64,000 bases of DNA from RGIG990 sp045589455 (GTDB lineage Bacteria > Verrucomicrobiota > Kiritimatiellia > RFP12 > UBA3636): positions 39,478 through 103,477 of the forward strand of contig JAZNPC010000092.1 of NCBI GenBank assembly GCA_045589455.1. The letters are read 5' to 3'. The notes under the pieces are model-generated. The model did no database searches. It was not told the DNA's origin and was given only the letters and a program-made list of their open reading frames with translations. Positions 17,025-25,691 of the stretch are shown here, one piece after another (the first letter of the stretch is position 1; each line of letters opens with the position of its first letter). A program made the translations under genes and the position numbers.

Positions 17025-18149
17025 ATGGCATACGAAGTAATTAACCCACGCCTCATCCTAAAGCGCTTTACAGACATGAAGCTTCTTCGCAAGTTCTGGG
17101 AACAATATTTTCCCGATAAGGAGCTTAATTGGAAGTATTCTCGTGATGAGCTAGTTAATATTTTAGCAATCCCACCAACAGATGCTGATGAGGATCAGCG
17201 CTTAGCTTACATCAATACTCTTTATTCCTTTGACATAATTTTCAACAAGGCAATTTCCCTTAAAGGCTTAAAGCTTCAGCTTACCCATTTAAAGATTAAG
17301 CTAGATGCAAGCATTGAAAACTCACAAAAGACCATTGCAGACATTGTTCTATGGGTATACCTCAAATATCCTGAGAAATGGCAACAGCTTGTGCTTTCCT
17401 ACGAGATTAAATCAATCGCCAAGTGGTCACGCTATAATCTTGAAGCGATTCGCGATGAGATCCCAATGGCAACCTCAATTCAGACCTTTATTGGAAATCT
17501 AAAGCATGTGCTTAAGATGGATAAACTAGCAGAAGACTCTGCCACATACGAAATCTTTAAGTATGACCCAACAACGACCGCATATGTTATTGTTTTAAAT
17601 AATGCATACTTTGATGAAAGCACAACATCACTTGAGGTATTTTTAAAGAACAAGCTCTTTTTCCTACATGATGAGGATACAAACCAGCTAATGCTATATT
17701 CCTCAAGAATGGAGAAGGATATTGGATACTTTGCAAAAATCTTTGCACGAGACATCTTAAATTCACGCCCAATAGTTACACCTACACCAGAATATAACTT
17801 AAACATCTTCAAGACTATGAACCTTCAACTTGATGGTGCAGAATTTGGGATAGATTTTGCTTTTGTTTCTGAGCTACGCATAGATTTTATTGGTGTACAG
17901 GGAGCTTCTATCAAATTCACAAACAAGTATCGTTCTATTTACGAAACTATTCGCAGCAAATTCTCTGAAAGCTTATTTGAATTGGTGGAAATCCGCAAGG
18001 CTGGCCTTCATATTCAAATGAAAGATAAAAATGGCAATCTACGTGAATTTGACATTTATATAAACGATAAGGGAAGCAACATCTACGAGCTTCCTCCTGA
18101 GGTTTATGCTCCAATCAATGCACTCCTCAAAAAATACCGCATCATATAA
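17025..18149 (+). CDS. Unknown protein (374 aa) downstream of kamA-like gene
   Basis: No family is recognised. The protein has no signal peptide and no clear membrane segment. The N-terminal half looks helical (KRFTDMKLLRKFWEQYF; NKAISLKGLKLQLTHLKIKL), and the rest alternates beta and helical stretches (TTAYVIVLNNAYFDE; RKAGLHIQMKDKNGN; EFDIYINDKGS). It starts 14 bp after the KamA-like gene on the same strand, so they are probably co-transcribed; whether they share a function is unknown. Codon use matches the neighbours. It is the last gene before a strand switch. Confidence 0.7.
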   Translation: MAYEVINPRLILKRFTDMKLLRKFWEQYFPDKELNWKYSRDELVNILAIPPTDADEDQRLAYINTLYSFDIIFNKAISLKGLKLQLTHLKIKLDASIENSQKTIADIVLWVYLKYPEKWQQLVLSYEIKSIAKWSRYNLEAIRDEIPMATSIQTFIGNLKHVLKMDKLAEDSATYEIFKYDPTTTAYVIVLNNAYFDESTTSLEVFLKNKLFFLHDEDTNQLMLYSSRMEKDIGYFAKIFARDILNSRPIVTPTPEYNLNIFKTMNLQLDGAEFGIDFAFVSELRIDFIGVQGASIKFTNKYRSIYETIRSKFSESLFELVEIRKAGLHIQMKDKNGNLREFDIYINDKGSNIYELPPEVYAPINALLKKYRII

Positions 18150-18241
18150 AACGATGCAACAACATCTCGCATGATATAAAAATATTCCCGCAATAGGACT
18201 ATATTTCGGCACCACCAATTGTGATGCCTAGGAGTATAAGA

Positions 18242-19423
18242 CTAATTCCATTCAACAGGAAGCTTACACATACCATCAAAGCCAATAGATGTTGGCAAAT
18301 ATATAGGAATATGATTCTCAAGGCGATGATAATTAATCGTATGATTACGGTTATGTAATGAGAATGACATCATATAGTTACCTGAGCGAAGCACCTTTGC
18401 ATCAACCTTGAGCATAAGCTTTCCTTTACCTTTAATATACGGCAAGTCAAAGCCCTCTAATTCTGTGTTACTACCGAACACTGTACGTCCTGCCTCATCT
18501 GTAATAGAAAAGCCAAAGGTTGGTGTTTCTATTCTCTCAGGAGCATCATACTCAAGCTCAAAGAACAGTTGTTGATCATCATTAACAATACTTATTGGGT
18601 TTCCACAAGAATCTACCAATTTAGCAGAAGAAATCCGTGCTTCTCCTGTGCCCCATTCCCTCTTTGCATCGCCATTTTTTCCATTAATCGTTGCAGCACC
18701 ATATTGTGCTGCCATTTCATTAGGTGAGCCAATGCCTTTTAAAACTCCATGATCAAGATATGCTATACGATCTGAAATTGAACGTATTGTATGCATGTCG
18801 TGGGAAATAATTAACATTGATTTTCCCTTCGACTTAAACTCATCCATTTTATCTAAGCATTTACGCTGGAAATCTGCATCACCTACAGCAAGCACTTCGT
18901 CAACAAGTAAAATCTCTGGATCCACCTGAACTGCAACTGCAAATCCTAAGCGCACATACATGCCCGAGGAATAGAAACGGACTGGCTGATCAATAAAATC
19001 CTTCAATCCAGAAAAATCGACAATCGCATCAAATTTTTTGCGCATATCCTCTCGAGATATACCCATGATTGAACCATAAAGAAGAACATTCTCACGACCA
19101 GTTAAGTCTGGATGAAAGCCAGCGCCAAGCTCTAGTAAAGATGAAATTGTTCCCGAGCAAGTTACAGAACCAATTGTGGGGTACATAGTACCCGCAATGA
19201 TAGAGAGCATTGTTGACTTACCAGCACCATTTGCACCAATAAGACCAAGTGTCTCTCCTTTATGCACCTTAAAAGAAACATTATCTAAAGCAGTAAATGT
19301 CTCTTGATTACGACGACGAATCAAATCTAACACTGCTGTTTTAAGAGATGACGCTGAATTAGAAAGCTTAAAGCGTTTTGTTACATTGCAAACGTCAATT
19401 GCGATTGGTGTTGTATCACTCAT
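18242..19423 (-). CDS. Polysaccharide export ABC transporter ATP-binding protein, Wzt-like
   Basis: A 393-residue ATPase of the O-antigen/teichoic acid exporter type. Walker A is GANGAGKST (about residue 68), the ABC signature region lies near PVRFYSSGMYVRLGFA, and Walker B is ILLVDEVLAVGD. Residues about 255-393 form an extra beta-sandwich domain as in Wzt, which in several bacteria recognises the end of the finished glycan (SAKLVDSCGNPI; FGFSITDEAGRTVFGSN). The gene overlaps its permease by 4 bp (ATGA), so the two make one transporter. The glycan itself is not made by genes in this stretch. Confidence 0.9.
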   Translation of the reverse strand: MSDTTPIAIDVCNVTKRFKLSNSASSLKTAVLDLIRRRNQETFTALDNVSFKVHKGETLGLIGANGAGKSTMLSIIAGTMYPTIGSVTCSGTISSLLELGAGFHPDLTGRENVLLYGSIMGISREDMRKKFDAIVDFSGLKDFIDQPVRFYSSGMYVRLGFAVAVQVDPEILLVDEVLAVGDADFQRKCLDKMDEFKSKGKSMLIISHDMHTIRSISDRIAYLDHGVLKGIGSPNEMAAQYGAATINGKNGDAKREWGTGEARISSAKLVDSCGNPISIVNDDQQLFFELEYDAPERIETPTFGFSITDEAGRTVFGSNTELEGFDLPYIKGKGKLMLKVDAKVLRSGNYMMSFSLHNRNHTINYHRLENHIPIYLPTSIGFDGMCKLPVEWN

Positions 19424-20244
19424 AGCACATCTCCAAAGCTTCTGTCACCCTTACGAATAGCGATAAGACCAGCAATAAACACAACAAAACAAATGCCTGC
19501 GGATAACATTAGCCACCACAAAGACACATTCTCTGGAACCGGACGCTGTCCACTCATAAATGCTGCTCTATACATTCCCAAGATACCTGTCATTGGATTT
19601 AGAAAAACAATGCCTTGCAATTGAGAAGAAGCAGACAAACCGAAAACACTTGTAATCGCAGATGTTTGCATAGTTGTGCGATAAAATACAGGCGACATAA
19701 AGAACCATGCAAGAGAACCAATTCCAACAATATGTTGAGTATCTCTAAAGAAAACATTGGCTACAGAGCAAAAACAACAAATACCAACACAAAGCATTAG
19801 CTGCATAAGTATTGCAGGCACTAACCAATAGATATTTGCACAACTAAATACCCCTGCAAGGATTAGATAAATTATTAAAACAACTAATGTAAGAAGGAAA
19901 TTAACACCATTTGCTAATGCTGTAGAAAGCGGCAAAATAATTCTTGGAAAAGAAACCTTTTTTACAAGGTTTGTGTTTCCAACAATAGCATTTAGTGAAT
20001 CATTCATGCATCCCGCGGTAAATTGCCAAATTACAATACCTGCGACTAAGAATGAAAGATAATGCGCCCCATCACTAAATTTAAGAATTTTAGCAAAGCA
20101 AGCGTACATTAAAATCATTAATGCAGGAGTTAGCAATGACCACAAAAAACCTAGTGATGAATTCTTATAGCGAATTTTTAAATTGCGCTGAACGAGAATT
20201 GTTAACAATTCACGTCTTTTCAAAAGTTGTTTAATTAAATTCAT
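19420..20244 (-). CDS. Polysaccharide export ABC transporter permease, Wzm-like
   Basis: A 274-residue ABC-2 permease with six membrane helices, of the Wzm/TagG/KpsM type. The N-terminal amphipathic stretch (LLTILVQRNLKIRYKNSSLG) and FLWSLLTPALMILMY are typical. VVNVFFRD-like sequence (VANVFFRDTQHIVGI) and FLNPMTGILGMYRAAF follow, as in family members. It is translated just before, and coupled to, the ATPase. The pair would move a lipid-linked polysaccharide across the inner membrane. Confidence 0.9.
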   Translation of the reverse strand: MNLIKQLLKRRELLTILVQRNLKIRYKNSSLGFLWSLLTPALMILMYACFAKILKFSDGAHYLSFLVAGIVIWQFTAGCMNDSLNAIVGNTNLVKKVSFPRIILPLSTALANGVNFLLTLVVLIIYLILAGVFSCANIYWLVPAILMQLMLCVGICCFCSVANVFFRDTQHIVGIGSLAWFFMSPVFYRTTMQTSAITSVFGLSASSQLQGIVFLNPMTGILGMYRAAFMSGQRPVPENVSLWWLMLSAGICFVVFIAGLIAIRKGDRSFGDVL

Positions 20245-20326
20245 TTATTCAGCAAAATACAAGAGATAAATTTGATAAAATTATACCATAAAGATTATTT
20301 TTTAAGCAACCCTATTGAGTTATCAC

Positions 20327-21004
20327 CTATACGCCAAAGCGTTTCTTTGCTTCCTCAAGAACTGCAGCACTGCGTGAGCAACCCATGCGTGTAGCTCCTG
20401 CCTCATACATCTCAAGTAATTGATCTAATGTACGAATACCACCAGCAGCCTTTACCTGAATCTCTGGCTTGGAATTCTCGCGCATTAAGCGAACATCATC
20501 AGCTGTTGCACCACTTGTGCCAAAGCCTGTAGATGTTTTAACAAAATCAACACCAACCTCAGAACATATCTGGCATAGCTGCTTCTTCTCATCATCTGTA
20601 AGGAAGCAATTCTCAAATATTACTTTAACTGATGCTCCTGCTGCATGAGAGACAAGAGTAACAGCAGCTATGTCTGTCTTTACATAGCCCCAATCGCCAT
20701 CCTTAACCTTAGATACATTAACAACCATATCTAACTCATCAGCACCATCTGCAATTGCAGCCTTTGCTTCAGCAACCTTAGCAGCTGTGGAATGTGTTCC
20801 ATGTGGGAAGCCGATTACTGTGCAGGTTTTTACCTCACTACCCTTTAATAGCTTTGCACACTCTGCCACAAAAAATGGGCAAATACAAACGCTTGCACAT
20901 TCATTTGCCTTTGCAAACTCGCAAGCCTCTACAAATGTCTCGTGTGTTGCTGTATTAGATAGCACTGTGTGATCAATCATCTTTGCTATTTCTTTAACTG
21001 TCAT
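20327..21004 (-). CDS. deoC: Deoxyribose-phosphate aldolase
   Basis: A 225-residue TIM-barrel class I aldolase that splits 2-deoxyribose 5-phosphate to acetaldehyde and glyceraldehyde 3-phosphate. The Schiff-base lysine is in VDFVKTSTGFGTSGAT; ADELDMVVNVSKVKDGD gives the second lysine region; KAAGGIRTLDQ forms the phosphate-binding end. Length is normal. AAGGAGA precedes the ATG. It is separated by 60 bp from the ACT-type protein upstream. Confidence 0.93.
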   Translation of the reverse strand: MTVKEIAKMIDHTVLSNTATHETFVEACEFAKANECASVCICPFFVAECAKLLKGSEVKTCTVIGFPHGTHSTAAKVAEAKAAIADGADELDMVVNVSKVKDGDWGYVKTDIAAVTLVSHAAGASVKVIFENCFLTDDEKKQLCQICSEVGVDFVKTSTGFGTSGATADDVRLMRENSKPEIQVKAAGGIRTLDQLLEMYEAGATRMGCSRSAAVLEEAKKRFGV

Positions 21005-21064
21005 AAGCCGTCTCCTTTATTTCTATATCATCGTTTCTTAACGAGTGTAATTATATCCTAACTA

Positions 21065-21322
21065 TTAAGCCTTTGCAAGCGCAGACTTTACAGCAACTCC
21101 AGGAATATTTCCTAGTTTGCCTGTAAAGGAACCAATATCATCTGTTGTGGTGTCAACAACAAGAGTAATTACTGCACAGCCTCTCTCACGATATGGAATG
21201 CCCATACGTCCAACAATAATGGATGAATATTCTGACAATACTTCATTTACCTTTGAAACATTGTCATCTCCTTTGTCGATAATAATTCCAACAAATCCTA
21301 AGCGTTTATTTGTTTCACTCAT
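21065..21322 (-). CDS. TM1266-type ACT-domain regulator
   Basis: An 85-residue protein. The ATG at 21322 is preferred because GGAG lies 7 bp before it; an in-frame ATG four codons earlier has no such site. KRLGFVGIIIDKGDDNVSKVNEVLSEYSSIIVGRMGIPY (positions 5-43 or so) and the CAVITLVVDTTTDDIGSFTGKLGNIPGV end match the TM1266 family, ACT-like proteins often annotated as regulators of the iron-only hydrogenase system. No hydrogenase or hydEFG gene is in the window, so the link is by family only. It lies between deoC and a repeat. Confidence 0.75.
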   Translation of the reverse strand: MSETNKRLGFVGIIIDKGDDNVSKVNEVLSEYSSIIVGRMGIPYRERGCAVITLVVDTTTDDIGSFTGKLGNIPGVAVKSALAKA

Positions 21323-21652
21323 AATATTCTCCATTTATTCTTAAACGATTAATTTTTTATTATTATCTACTGCTTGTTGTATAACTTTCACGCCCCGCGC
21401 CTCATTATTCTTGTGGGCCGTACACACTAGCGCTTGGAAGTTGCCTCATTGCTTCGAAGAATTAGCAATAAGCAAGGCAACAACAAGAATTAGTGTTTTG
21501 TCGTCAACCCCACCACACAAGCCACCACGAGAGCCCTGCGCTCTCTGCGTCCACTGCGTCTCCCTGACCTCCGTCCTGTCCGCCGTAGTTTTAACGTAGG
21601 TGGAAGCCTTGGCGTAGGTGGCTGCGTCCCTTTTGCGTCACGTGCATCACAT
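21323..21652. other. 330-bp gap, mostly family A repeat
   Basis: It contains about 85 bp of AT-rich leader for the TM1266-type gene and then repeat copy A2 (21411-21641), which reads outward from the serpin stop codon. No gene is credible here. Confidence 0.6.
21411..21641 (-). repeat. Dispersed repeat family A, copy A2 (longest)
   Basis: Read on the minus strand it starts GTGACGCAAAAGGGACGCAG, 12 bp after the serpin stop, and ends GTACGGCCCACAA. Its hairpin (21424-21496) has four stacked stems with small internal loops: ACACTA/TAGTGT, CTTG/CAAG, GTTGCCT/AGGCAAC and ATTGCT/AGCAAT, with TTCGAAG at the apex. It carries an extra 30-40 bp of GACGGAGG-like sequence relative to A1. Confidence 0.82.
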
Positions 21653-22975
21653 TTATTGATTGTTGGCCGTTGACTCTTTTTCTTTAGGTGCTTGAGGTTG
21701 AGCAATAGCACCCATAAATAGAACACTATCTGTTGCCTGCTCACGAATTACAAAAGCAAAAGGTCTATTTACAACAAATGGCTTTGACTCTGGAGGAAGC
21801 ATTGCACGCATTAACATAATGCCAGTCGCTGCAGCGGCTTCTGTTCCCTTTTCGTCAACTCGAATTGAAACATTCTGTATAACATCTGATATTACAAGTG
21901 GTGTAGGTGAAAGCTTAGAAAAATCTGCATTTGCTGAAAATGCTGAGCGAACACCTAGATCCTTTAAGGTTTTTGTTAGATTTAGTTCTGTATTGATTTC
22001 AAATTTTGGCAATACAACTTTATAATATTCATCCTTAAATTCAGGAAGCTGCTTTGAAGTGGCTTGATTTAAATATGCCTTAAGCGCTGTAGAGTTTGAA
22101 ATATCTTCCTTTGGAAGAATAACAACCATCTCTGTTTTTGTTGGAGCCTGGTTTCCTGGAATATTTATATCCTGATATGGAAGAATGAGTGCAGAGTATT
22201 GCTCTGCCTCAGCACCTTTATAGAATGCAGAATTCTTCATATATGTAACCTTTATGGTCTCTACTGGCTTAACAAAGAAATCACCTTCACGAGACTTATC
22301 AGCGTCAAATTGATTTTGCCAATTTGCATAGAAATAAAGTGTATTTATAAGAACTGCCTGTGTAGCAGGATCTAACTCTTTAATGAACTCAGGTATAAGA
22401 CCACGAGTCATCTTGTCAACGAATGAATTAATTTCTACCCTACCCGTTTCATTCATTGGAATACGCTTTGTCTGAAAGCAAAGTGCATCACGCAAGGAAG
22501 AGGTATCTGCCTTTAATTCAAAACTATTGGAAAGCCAAAGTGAATTTGACATAAGAAGCATATTTGGTTCAGTACGTTTTTGCCATTCTGCATTAGAATA
22601 GGTTGCGCTTAGACCCAACTGATTGCAGACACCCTGCAGAGTCTCTATGTCATATGGACCAGAAACTGCACCCAATAGCTCATCCGCTGTAGTACCATTT
22701 GCACCAATATGTGCAAGACTTGAGCAAGCAACACCCAAGCTAACTGGTGATGCTGCAAAATCAACATTCTCATCTGAATCAAGTGTTACATCCGCAAATG
22801 ATGCTGGGAATGGAATACTTGGTGCTTCTGGTACTACAACAGGCACTTCGCTATTCATTTCTGGTGCTGTAGCTGAAGCATACTCTGCCACATTTGATGC
22901 TTCTTCAACACTATTGCATCCGGAAACCAACCCGATGGTCAATGCAACAAATCCTAGTATAAAGTTTCTATTCAT
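21653..22975 (-). CDS. Serpin, predicted lipoprotein
   Basis: A 440-residue serine-protease inhibitor family protein. The start at 22975 is chosen because AAAGGGG lies 10 bp upstream and it gives a clean lipoprotein signal (MNRNFILGFVALTIGLVSGC). Two other ATGs lie 9 and 36 bp further up. After a short Ala/Glu/Pro-rich linker comes a full serpin domain with the hinge DEKGTEAAAATG and the C-terminal signature KPFVVNRPFAFVIR. The small-residue hinge means it should be inhibitory. Alignment with alpha-1-antitrypsin puts the scissile bond near Arg-Ala-Met. It is probably anchored on a membrane and protects against host or competitor proteases. The last residues NNQ come from a repeated DNA motif. 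Confidence 0.9.
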   Translation of the reverse strand: MNRNFILGFVALTIGLVSGCNSVEEASNVAEYASATAPEMNSEVPVVVPEAPSIPFPASFADVTLDSDENVDFAASPVSLGVACSSLAHIGANGTTADELLGAVSGPYDIETLQGVCNQLGLSATYSNAEWQKRTEPNMLLMSNSLWLSNSFELKADTSSLRDALCFQTKRIPMNETGRVEINSFVDKMTRGLIPEFIKELDPATQAVLINTLYFYANWQNQFDADKSREGDFFVKPVETIKVTYMKNSAFYKGAEAEQYSALILPYQDINIPGNQAPTKTEMVVILPKEDISNSTALKAYLNQATSKQLPEFKDEYYKVVLPKFEINTELNLTKTLKDLGVRSAFSANADFSKLSPTPLVISDVIQNVSIRVDEKGTEAAAATGIMLMRAMLPPESKPFVVNRPFAFVIREQATDSVLFMGAIAQPQAPKEKESTANNQ

Positions 22976-23121
22976 AAAATTCATTCCCCTTTCTTTCGTT
23001 ATAATAAACAAGGTTGAAATGAGCGTTTTTTAAAAAACATTTTGCTCCATTTCAACCTTAGTGACTTAGATTGCTTTGGTTTTTTATACTTGGTCAATCC
23101 AAGCCAGACCTACTCTACAGA

Positions 23122-24150
23122 TTAAATGTAGCCGTTTTTCTTATACCAATCGTAAGCTAGCTTTAAGCCCTCATCCAAGCCAACCTTTGGCTCATAATCA
23201 AGCTCGCGCTTTGCCTTTGAAATATCAAAACCACGATTCTGGCGATACCAGTCAACACGGCGTGGGAACAATGGTGGATCGCTCTTTAGGAAGAGAATCT
23301 TCCATAGGCCTGCCACGATAAAGGATAGCCAATACATTGGATAGAAAGGCAAGCAAATCATCTTGCACTTAAAGCCAGGATTCTCTGCTGCATAAATATC
23401 AGCAATCTTCTGAACAATATCTCTAATGTAGAAGTAGTCATTATCAGCAATAATGTATGTCTGACCCTTTGATGCAGGATGGCTCATAGCCAATGTAAAT
23501 GCATCGCAGAAGTTTTCAACATAAACTGGATGATAGAAAGCCTTACCCTTACCAAAGAATGGGAACCAGCCCTTCTTAACCTGCTTATAAATCATTAGGA
23601 AGCGAGCTGGATCGCCTGGTCCATAAAGAGCTGTTGGACGCAAAATTGTTACATCAAAATCAGGATTTGTCTTTAGGAATTCTGCAATAACCTTCTCTCC
23701 CTCGTGCTTAGTATATTGATAGTAGTCCTCTGGCTTGATTGGGGACTCCTCACTACCTGGACGAGGTGGGTTCTCTGACAATGAAGCAATATCACCATGA
23801 ACACCTTGAGTTGAGCAATAGATAAGCTTCTTTACGCCTTCTTCCTTACAAATATCAAGCAATGTCTTCATAGCATGGATATTTGTGTCATCATAGACCT
23901 GCTTTGAAACATTAATCTTACGGAATGCTGCTGCAAGATGATAAACAGCATCACAACCAGAAACTGCCTTACGAAGCACCTCTGCATCTGTAACTGAGCC
24001 AATGATTACCTCTGCTCCAAGCTCCTTAAGCTCGTTAAGCATAATACCCTCTTGGTTATCAAGAACAATTGTTTGATGTCCTTCTTTAAGAACGTGCTTT
24101 ACTAGATGACTTCCTGTGAAGCCTGTACCACCTGTAACTAGAATTTTCAT
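23122..24150 (-). CDS. NAD(P)-dependent epimerase/dehydratase (extended SDR)
   Basis: A 342-residue extended SDR with GGTGFTGSHL (GxxGxxG, residues 7-16) and an YQYTKHEGEK active site (YxxxK). The C-terminal part (PPLFPRRVDWYRQNRGFD; AKRELDYEPKVGLDEGL) resembles 3-beta-HSD/dihydroflavonol reductase-like and hopanoid-associated epimerases (HpnA) more than nucleotide-sugar epimerases. The substrate is uncertain. AAGGAG precedes its ATG, 30 bp after the methyltransferase, so the two are probably one operon that modifies a lipid or sugar. Confidence 0.82.
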   Translation of the reverse strand: MKILVTGGTGFTGSHLVKHVLKEGHQTIVLDNQEGIMLNELKELGAEVIIGSVTDAEVLRKAVSGCDAVYHLAAAFRKINVSKQVYDDTNIHAMKTLLDICKEEGVKKLIYCSTQGVHGDIASLSENPPRPGSEESPIKPEDYYQYTKHEGEKVIAEFLKTNPDFDVTILRPTALYGPGDPARFLMIYKQVKKGWFPFFGKGKAFYHPVYVENFCDAFTLAMSHPASKGQTYIIADNDYFYIRDIVQKIADIYAAENPGFKCKMICLPFYPMYWLSFIVAGLWKILFLKSDPPLFPRRVDWYRQNRGFDISKAKRELDYEPKVGLDEGLKLAYDWYKKNGYI

Positions 24151-24180
24151 TATATTCTTTTCTCCTTGTAAAATATTAAA

Positions 24181-24948
24181 TTATTTCTTTTCTTCCGTTC
24201 GGATAATAACTGGGGTTCCCCACAATGCTGTAAAGCCAACACAACGGCAGCAAGCCTCAAGGAATGCTGAGATTGCCTTACACTTTAAAGCACGGTGAAC
24301 AACCATTGGAAGGAAAAATTGTCCGAACTTACCTGTCTTAACAAAGCCAGCAGCTGCAAAGCCCTCTTTCACTTGCTTATGCTTAAAAAGGGTCCATGTA
24401 CGAGTGTTTTTTTCGTACTTCTTCTTTGCGTTAAATAATGCTGGTGCAATTGCATTAAGGCTCTGGGATGTTGGATAGTCTGTAATAACAACACCACGAG
24501 AAACTCGGCACATTTCCTTAATTAGCTGAGGCCAAGCATCACAATGTGTAAGCATACGAACTGCAACTACAACATCAAAGCTCTTATCTGGATAAGGAAG
24601 CTCTATCACATTACCAACTTCAAAGCCACACTTGCCTTCATCAACAAGTGACTTAATGCGATGTAAGCAGCTGCGTGCACTACCAATCACATGCACTTTA
24701 TAGCCTGCAGCTGCAAGTGGATATGCTAGCTGACCATGACCACCACCAACATCAAGAATAGTTGCACCAGGCTTAGCTACTTTTTTCAAAAGCTTGAGCA
24801 CGCCCTTTTCCTGAACCTTTAACATCCATGCACCAGTTGCTCCTTTGAAGCGTGTGGCATAATCATCATTTGATGTCTCGATATCCGCAGTTTCTGGAAA
24901 TGGCGAAAATGTATCGTTTTCTAAATTTATTTTATTTTCTTCACTCAT
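24181..24948 (-). CDS. Class I SAM-dependent methyltransferase
   Basis: A 255-residue protein with motif I ILDVGGGHGQLAYPLA (near residue 64), motif II around FEVGNVIELPYPDKSFDVV and motif III following as VRMLTHCDAWPQLIKEM, as in UbiE/COQ5-like small-molecule methyltransferases. It has a KKKYEKNTRTW region and a hydrophobic C-terminus. The acceptor is unknown. The downstream gene on the same strand is the SDR 30 bp away. Confidence 0.82.
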   Translation of the reverse strand: MSEENKINLENDTFSPFPETADIETSNDDYATRFKGATGAWMLKVQEKGVLKLLKKVAKPGATILDVGGGHGQLAYPLAAAGYKVHVIGSARSCLHRIKSLVDEGKCGFEVGNVIELPYPDKSFDVVVAVRMLTHCDAWPQLIKEMCRVSRGVVITDYPTSQSLNAIAPALFNAKKKYEKNTRTWTLFKHKQVKEGFAAAGFVKTGKFGQFFLPMVVHRALKCKAISAFLEACCRCVGFTALWGTPVIIRTEEKK

Positions 24949-25185
24949 GGGTTGAATTATACCTTATAATATAAGGCAAAATCAATAATTATTATTTTTT
25001 GACAAGATTAGAGCGTAAGTGATGGCTAAAAGTGCGAGGTTCTCCCCTCCCGCAGAGACGCAGAGACACAGAGAATTGTGCTAGCAATCATCAACAATAA
25101 CCCCAGAACCCCTCCGTGTCTCCGAGCCTCGTTATCCTCCGTGTTTCGCCGAAGGCTAGAGCACTAGCGACCAATCTGTGTGCAC

Positions 25186-25337
25186 GTGACGCCAATGGGA
25201 CGCAGAGACGCAAAGACCGCAGAGATCGCAGAGCCGTGACGCAACAAATACACTAGCGGAATGAGCTTTGCCTTGGCTATTGCTACTCTTTCGGAGCAAT
25301 TTGGCAAACCTCATCCTCTAGTGTCCTCGCCCAGAAG
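25186..25337 (+). repeat. Dispersed repeat family A, copy A3
   Basis: It starts GTGACGCCAATGGGACGCAG and continues with GACGCAAAGACCGCAGAG-type short repeats. Its hairpin (25250-25324) keeps the outer stem ACACTAG/CTAGTGT and the inner TTGCC/GGCAA and ATTGCT/AGCAAT, but the middle stem is GGA-ATGAG/CTCAT-CC instead of CGCTTG/CAAGCG. It ends GTCCTCGCCCAGAAG. It lacks the CTCGTGGTGGCTTG part. Confidence 0.78.
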
Positions 25338-25530
25338 CCTATTAAGATGCGGAGGCAACGCATTATAATAAATGAAGAATGAAAAATGAAAAATGAAAAA
25401 TGAAGAATTTAGGTAGAGTTAATTGGTTTTTTCTCCATTCTCACGTCTAACGTCGTTTAACCGTCTCGCGTCTAACGTCCCACTTCGCACTTCTAGCCAT
25501 CACGTGCAGATGCTCCGCGTCTTTGCATTC

Positions 25531-25691
25531 TTGTGGGCGAACACACTAGCGCTTGGAAGTTGCCTTTGCGATAACAGAAGCAAAACTAGGCAACGACAAG
25601 CGGTAGTGTTATTATCGATACCACCATACAAGCCACCACGCAAGCCCTGCGTCCTCTGCGTCCTCTGCGTCTCTGCGTCCCTTTTTCGCAC
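25531..25691 (-). repeat. Dispersed repeat family A, copy A4
   Basis: On the minus strand it starts GTGCGAAAAAGGGACGCAG, has three GACGCAGAG units and GCGTGGTGGCTTG, and ends GTTCGCCCACAA. The hairpin (25543-25609) has ACACTA/TAGTGT, CGCTTG/CAAGCG, GTTGCCT/AGGCAAC and TTTGC/GCAAA with a 9-nt apical loop. The apex differs from the other three copies. Confidence 0.8.

Noticed and set aside
25531..25691. Integron attC site or gene cassette
   Set aside because: The hairpin ends lack the GTTRRRY and RYYYAAC core sites, there is no integron integrase and the copies do not follow cassette genes in one orientation.
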